DNA of 64,000 bases from assembly GCA_030762935.1 (NCBI GenBank), contig CM060890.1, positions 149,940,129-150,004,128 of the forward strand. The letters are read 5' to 3'. How positions within the stretch are numbered: the first letter of the stretch is position 1; each line of letters opens with the position of its first letter. Made by a program: the position numbers and the translations under genes. Positions 58,541 through 64,000 of this stretch are shown one piece after another. This DNA is from Hymenopus coronatus. Taxonomy: Eukaryota > Arthropoda > Insecta > Mantodea > Hymenopodidae. The notes under the pieces were generated by a model. That model was not told the origin of the DNA. It was given only the letters and a program-made list of their open reading frames with translations, and ran no database searches.

Positions 58541-61500
58541 ACCTATTTACTCAGAATGATGTTTTTGGAATAGCCACTAAATACTTCTTTATTCAGGATA
58601 ATGTTTTGGGAATAGCCACCAAATACCCCTTTACTCAGGATAATGTTTTGGGAATAGCGTCTAAATACCTCTTTTTTCAGGATAATGTTTTGGAAATAGG
58701 CCTCTTTATTCAGGATAATGTTTTGGGAATAGCCTCTAAATACCTATTTACTCAGGATGATGTTTTTGGAATAGCATCTGAATACCTCTTTATTCAGGAT
58801 AATGTTTTGGGATTGGCCACCAAATACCCCTTTACTCAGGATAATGTTTTGGGAAATAGCCTCTAAATACCTCTTTTTTCAGGATAATGTTTTGGAAACA
58901 GGCCTCTTTATTCAGGATAATGTTTTGGGAATAGCCTCTAAATACCTATTTTCTCAGGATGATGTTTTTGGAATAGCCACTAAATACCTCTTTATTCAAG
59001 ATAATGTTTTGAGAATAGCCACCAAATACCCCTTTACTCAGGATAATGTTTTGGGAATAGCCTCTAATAACCTCTTTTTTTCAGGAGAATGTTTTGGAAA
59101 TAGGACTCTTTATTCAGGATAATGTTTTGGGAATAGCTTCTGAATAACTATTTACTCAGGATGATGTTTTTGGAACAGCATCTGAATACCTCTTTATTCA
59201 GGATACTGTTTTGGGAATAGCCTCTAAATACCTATTTACTCAGGACGATGTTTTTGGAATAGCATCCGAATAACTCTTTATTCAGGATAATGTTTTGGGA
59301 ATAGCCACTAAATACCTCTTTATTCAGGATAATGTTTTGGGAATAGCCTCTAAATACCTATTTATCCAGGATACTGTTTTTGAAATAGCATCTGAATACC
59401 TATTTACTCAGGATGATATTTTTGGAATAGCATCTGAATACCTCTTTATTCAGGATAATGTTTTGGAAATAGCCACTAAATACCTCTTTATTCAGGATAA
59501 TGTTTTTGGAATAGCCTCTAAATACCTACTTACTCAGGATGATGTTTTTGGAATAGCATCTGAATACCTCTTTATTCAGGATAATGTTTTTGGAATAGCC
59601 TCTAAATACCTATTTTCTCAGGATGATGGTTTTGGAATAGCATCTGAATACCTCTTTACCCAGGATGATGTTTTTGGAATAGCATCTGAATACCTATTTA
59701 CTCAGGATAATGTTTTTGGAATAGCCTCTAAATACCTCTTCACTCAGGATGATGTTTTTGGAATAGCATCTGAATACCTCTTTATTCAGGATTATGTTTT
59801 GGGAATAGCCTCTTTATACCTCTTTAACTAGGATAATCTTTTGGGAATAGCCTTTAATACCCCTTTATCCAGGATAATGTTTTGCGATTAACCTCTAAAT
59901 ACCTCTTTATTCAGGATAATGTTTTGGGAATAGCCGCTAAATACCTCTTTTTTCAGGATAATGTTTTGGGAATAGCCACTAAATACCTCTTTATTCAGGA
60001 TAATGTTTTGGCAATAGCATCTGAATACCTCTATATCCAGGATAATGTTTTGGAAATAGGCCTCTAAATACCTCTCTTTTCAGGATAATGTTTTGGCAAT
60101 AGCCTCTAAATACAACTTTATTCGGGATAATGTTTTGGAAATAGGCCTCTTTATTCAGGATAATGTTTTTGGAATAGCCACTAAATACCTCTTTATTCAG
60201 GATAATGTTTTGGGAATAGCCACCAAATACCTCTTTATTCAGGATAATGTTTTGGGAATAGCCTCTAAATACCCCTTTTTTAAGGATAATGTTTTGGAAA
60301 TAGGCCTCTTTATTCAGGATAATGTTTCGGGAATAGCCTCTAAATACCTATTTACTCAGGATGACGTTTTTGGAATAGAATCTGAATACCTCTTTATTCA
60401 GGATAATGTTTTTGGAATAGCCCCTAAATACCTATTTACTCAGGATGATGGTTTTGGAATAGCATCTCAATACCTCTTTACTGAGGATGATGTTTTTGGA
60501 ATAGCCTCTAAATACCTATTTACTCAGGATGATGTTTTTGGAATAGCATCTGAATACCTCTTTATTCAGGATAATGTTTTTGGAATAGCCTCTAAATACC
60601 TATTTACTCAGGATGATGTTTTTGGTATAGCATCTGAATACCTCTTTATTCCGGATGATCTTTTTGGAATAGCCATTAAATACCTCTTTATTCAGGATAA
60701 TGTTTTGGGAATAGCCACCAAATACCTCTTTATTCAGGATAATGTTTTGGGAATAGCCTCTAAATACCTCTTTTTTCAGGATAATGTTTTGGAAATAGGC
60801 CTCTTTATTCAGGATAATGTTTTGGGAATAGCCTCTAAATACATATTTACTCAGGATGATGTTTTTGGAATAGCATCTGAATACCTCTTTATTCCGGATG
60901 ATGTTTTTGGAATAGCCGCTAAATACCTCTTTATTCAGGATAATGTTTTGGGAATAGCCACCAAATACCTCATTATTCAGGATAATGTTTTGGGAATAGC
61001 CTCTAAATACCTCTTTTTTCAGGATAATGTTTTGGAAATAGGCCTCTTTATTCAGGATAATGTTTTGGGAATAGCCTCTAAATACCTATTTACTCAGGAT
61101 GATGTTTTTGGAATAGCCTCTAAATACCTACTCACTCAGGATGATGTTTTTGGAATAGCATCCGAATACCTCTTTATTCCGGATAATGTTTTTGGAATAG
61201 GCTCTAAATACCTATTTACTCAGGATGATGGTTTTGGAATAGCATCTGAATACCTCTTTACTCAGGATGATGTTTTTGGAATAGCCTCTAAATACCTATT
61301 TACTCAGGATGATGGTTTTGGAATAGCATCTGAATACCTCTTTACTCAGGATGATGTTTTTGGAATAGCCTCTAAATACCTATTTACTCAGGATGATGTT
61401 TTTGGAATAGCATCTGAATACCTCTTTATTCAGGATAATGTTTTTGGAATAGCATCTGAATACCTCTTTATTCAGGATAATGTTTTGGGAATAGCCTCTT

Positions 61501-64000
61501 AATACCTGTTTATCCAGGATAATCTTTTGGGAATAGCCTTTAATACCTCTTTTTTCAGGATAATGTTTTGGGAATAGCCACTAAATACCTCTTTATTCAG
61601 GATAATGTTTTGGCAGTAGCATCTGAATACCTATTTATTCAGGATAATGTTTTGGAAATAGGCCTCTAAATACCTCTTTTTTAAGGATAATGTTTTGGGA
61701 ATAGCCTCTAAATACAACTTATTTCAGGATAATGTTTTGGGAATATCCGCTAAATACCTATTTATTCAGGATAATGTTTTGGCAATAGCCTCTAAATACC
61801 TATTTACTCAGGATGATGTTTTTGGAATAGCATCTGAATACCTCTTTATTCATGATGATGTTTTTGGAATAGCCACTAAATACCTCTTTATTCAGGATAA
61901 TGTTTTGGGAATAGCCTCTAAATACCTCTTTTTTCAGGATAATGTTTTGGAAATAGGCCTATTTATTCAGGATAATGTTTTGGGAATAGCCTCTAAATAC
62001 CTATTTACTCAGGATGATGTTTTTGGAATAGCATCTGAATATATCTTTATTCCGGATGATGTTTTTGGAATAGCCACTAAATACCTCTTTATTCAGGATA
62101 ATGTTTTGGGAATAGCCGCTAAATACCTCTTTTTTCAGGATAATGTTTTGGGAATAGCCACTAAATACCTCTTTATTCAGGATAATGTTTTGGCAATAGC
62201 ATCTGAATACCTCTTTATTCAGGATAATGTTTTGGAAATAGGCCTCTAAATACCTCTTTTTTCAGGATAATGTTTTGGGAATAGCCTCTAAATACAACTT
62301 ATTTCAGGATAATGTTTTGGGAATATCCGCTAAATACCTCTTTATTCAGGATAATGTTTTGGCAATAGCCTCTAAATACCTATTTACTCAGGATGATGTT
62401 TTTGGAATAGCATCTGAATACCTCTTTATTCAGGATGATGTTTTTGGAATAGCCACTAAATACCTCTTTATTCAGGATAATGTTTTGGCAATAGCCACCA
62501 AATACCTCTTTATTCAGGATAATGTTTTGGGAATAGCCTCTAAATACCTCTTTTTTCAGGATAATGTTTTGGAAATAGGCCTCTTTATTCAGGATAATGT
62601 TTTGGGAATAGCCTCTAAATACCTATTTACTCAGGATGATGTTTTTGGAATAGCATCTGAATATATCTTTATTCCGGATGATGTTTTTGGAATAGCCACT
62701 AAATACCTCTTTATTCAGGATAATGTTTTGGGAATAGCCTCTAAATACCTATTTACTCAGGATGATGTTTTTGGAATAGCCTCTAAATACCTACTCACTC
62801 AGGATGATGTTTTTGGAATAGCATCTGAATACCTCTTTATTCCGGATAATGTTTTTGGAATAGGCTCTAAATACCTATTTACTCAGGATGATGGTTTTGG
62901 AATAGCATCTGAATACCTCTTTACTCAGGATGATGTTTTTGGAATAGCCTCTAAATACCTATTTACTCAGGATGATGGTTTTGGAATAGCATCTGAATAC
63001 CTCTTTACTCAGGATGATGTTTTTGGAATAGCCTCTAAATACCTATTTACTCAGGATGATGTTTTTGGAATAGCATCTGAATACCTCTTTATTCAGGATA
63101 ATGTTTTTGGAATAGCATCTGAATACCTCTTTATTCAGGATAATGTTTTGGGAATAGCCTCTTAATACCTGTTTATCCAGGATAATCTTTTGGGAATAGC
63201 CTTTAATACCTCTTTATCCAGGATAATGTTTTGCGATTAACCTCTAAATACCTCTTTATTCAGGATAATGTTTTGGGAATAGCCACTAAATACCTCTTTA
63301 TTCAGGATAATGTTTTGGCAGTAGCATCTGAATACCTATTTATTCAGGATAATGTTTTGGAAATAGGCCTCTAAATACCTCTTTTTTCAGGATAATGTTT
63401 TGGGAATAGCCTCTAAATACAACTTATTTCAGGATAATGTTTTGGGAATATCCGCTAAATACCTCTTTATTCAGGATAATGTTTTGGCAATAGCCTCTAA
63501 ATACCTATTTACTCAGGATGATGTTTTTGGAATAGCATCTGAATACCTCTTTATTCATGATGATGTTTTTGGAATAGCCACTAATTACCTCTTTATTCAG
63601 GATAATGTTTTGGGAATAGCCTCTAAATACCTCTTTTTTCAGGATAATGTTTTGGAAATAGGCCTCTTTATTCAGGATAATGTTTTGGGAATAGCCTCTA
63701 AATACCTATTTACTCAGGATGATGTTTTTGGAATAGCATCTGAATATATCTTTATTCCGGATGATGTTTTTGGAATAGCCACTAAATACCTCTTTATTCA
63801 GGATAATGTTTTGGGAATAGCCGCTAAATACCTCTTTTTTCAGGATAATGTTTTGGGAATAGCCACTAAATACCTCTTTATTCAGGATAATGTTTTGGCA
63901 GTAGCATCTGAATACCTATTTATTCAGGATAATGTTTTGGAAATAGGCCTCTAAATACCTCTTTTTCAGGATAATGTTTTGGGAATAGCCTCTAAATACA
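58541..64000. repeat. 42-bp satellite, right subfamily (GATGATGTTTTTGGAATAGC)
   Basis: From about 58,550 units with GATGATGTTTTTGGAATAGC and ATCTGAATACC become common and alternate with the older type. The blocks at 61,695-62,249 and 63,400-63,954 are nearly identical at an offset of 1,705 bp, and 61,070-61,502 returns at about 62,730-63,165 at 1,663 bp. The landmark TGCGATTAACC lies at 59,883 and 63,232. The three-unit marker of the left part is absent here. Confidence 0.85.

Larger units (their letters stand above)
49429..64000. repeat. 42-bp satellite array (about 14.6 kb, open at right edge)
   Basis: About 345 units of the type TTTTGGGAATAGCCACTAAA plus TACCTCTTTATTCAGGATAA plus TG. The first unit still has GCCTCTGAAGACC, identical to E. 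Units differ at set positions (GCCACTAAA, GCCTCTAAA, GCATCTGAA; TTTATTCAG, TTTACTCAG, TTTAATCAG). A shorter unit of 33 bp (GGAAATAGGCCTCTTTATTC) has lost 9 bp. Rare 39-40-bp units (GGGAATAGCCTTTAATACC) and the landmark TTTGCGATTAACC mark higher-order copies. Long frames up to 469 codons (60,093-61,502) result from a unit divisible by three with no stop in one frame. Confidence 0.95.

Noticed and set aside
1..64000. Telomere-type repeats (TTAGG)n
   Set aside because: No run of such units was seen; TATATGTGTG and AC units are different.

Overview
The window looks like a gene-poor, repeat-built stretch of an arthropod nuclear genome, probably an insect. The evidence is the relics of non-LTR retrotransposons with arthropod-style ORF1/endonuclease/RT/RNase H modules, a tRNA-derived SINE with a poly-A tail, and the complete absence of any intact host-type gene, rRNA or functional tRNA. 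The retroelement style resembles that of cockroaches and termites, but that is an impression from memory, not a search. More than 75% of the 64 kb is tandem repeat, so pericentromeric, subtelomeric or other heterochromatin is likely.

Layout. 1-17,907: a giant TG/TA-rich array almost without C on the + strand, with a 3.9-kb block present twice at an offset of 9,738 bp. 17,908-22,535: fragments of one dispersed element, called here element E, in both orientations, around a 74-bp tandem array (18,581-20,250). 22,536-23,426: mostly unassigned sequence with a short LINE 3' relic. 23,427-29,907: about 60 copies of a 108-bp satellite. 29,908-30,589: no gene. 30,590-31,857: a 5'-truncated, broken non-LTR element on +. 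31,858-34,575: an AC-rich array, followed by the right half of an E copy. 35,226-35,990: an E copy. 36,790-40,575: a long, degenerate non-LTR element on the minus strand with recognisable ORF1, endonuclease, RT and RNase H parts and an internal 137-bp tandem repeat. 41,631-46,970: an E copy whose central AC tract has grown to 4.6 kb and has taken in a SINE. 47,432-48,780: two E copies head to tail. 49,068 to the end: an inverted E fragment that runs straight into a 42-bp satellite which fills the last 14.5 kb and leaves the window.

The unifying observation is that element E explains most of the window. Its central short AC tract is the seat of all three huge TG/AC arrays: at the junctions E sequence stops at that tract on the side or sides that can be read. 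A different segment of E, about 42 bp long, is the source of the 14.5-kb satellite on the right. E therefore looks like a satellite nursery: a dispersed element with inverted ends, a 3' palindrome and an expandable core, resembling in layout the helentron-associated (HINE/DINE-1-like) or mini-me elements known from flies. Its class here is not established.

Long open frames occur in the arrays because the repeat units lack stops in some frames and, for the 42-bp unit, because 42 is divisible by three. I do not regard them as genes.
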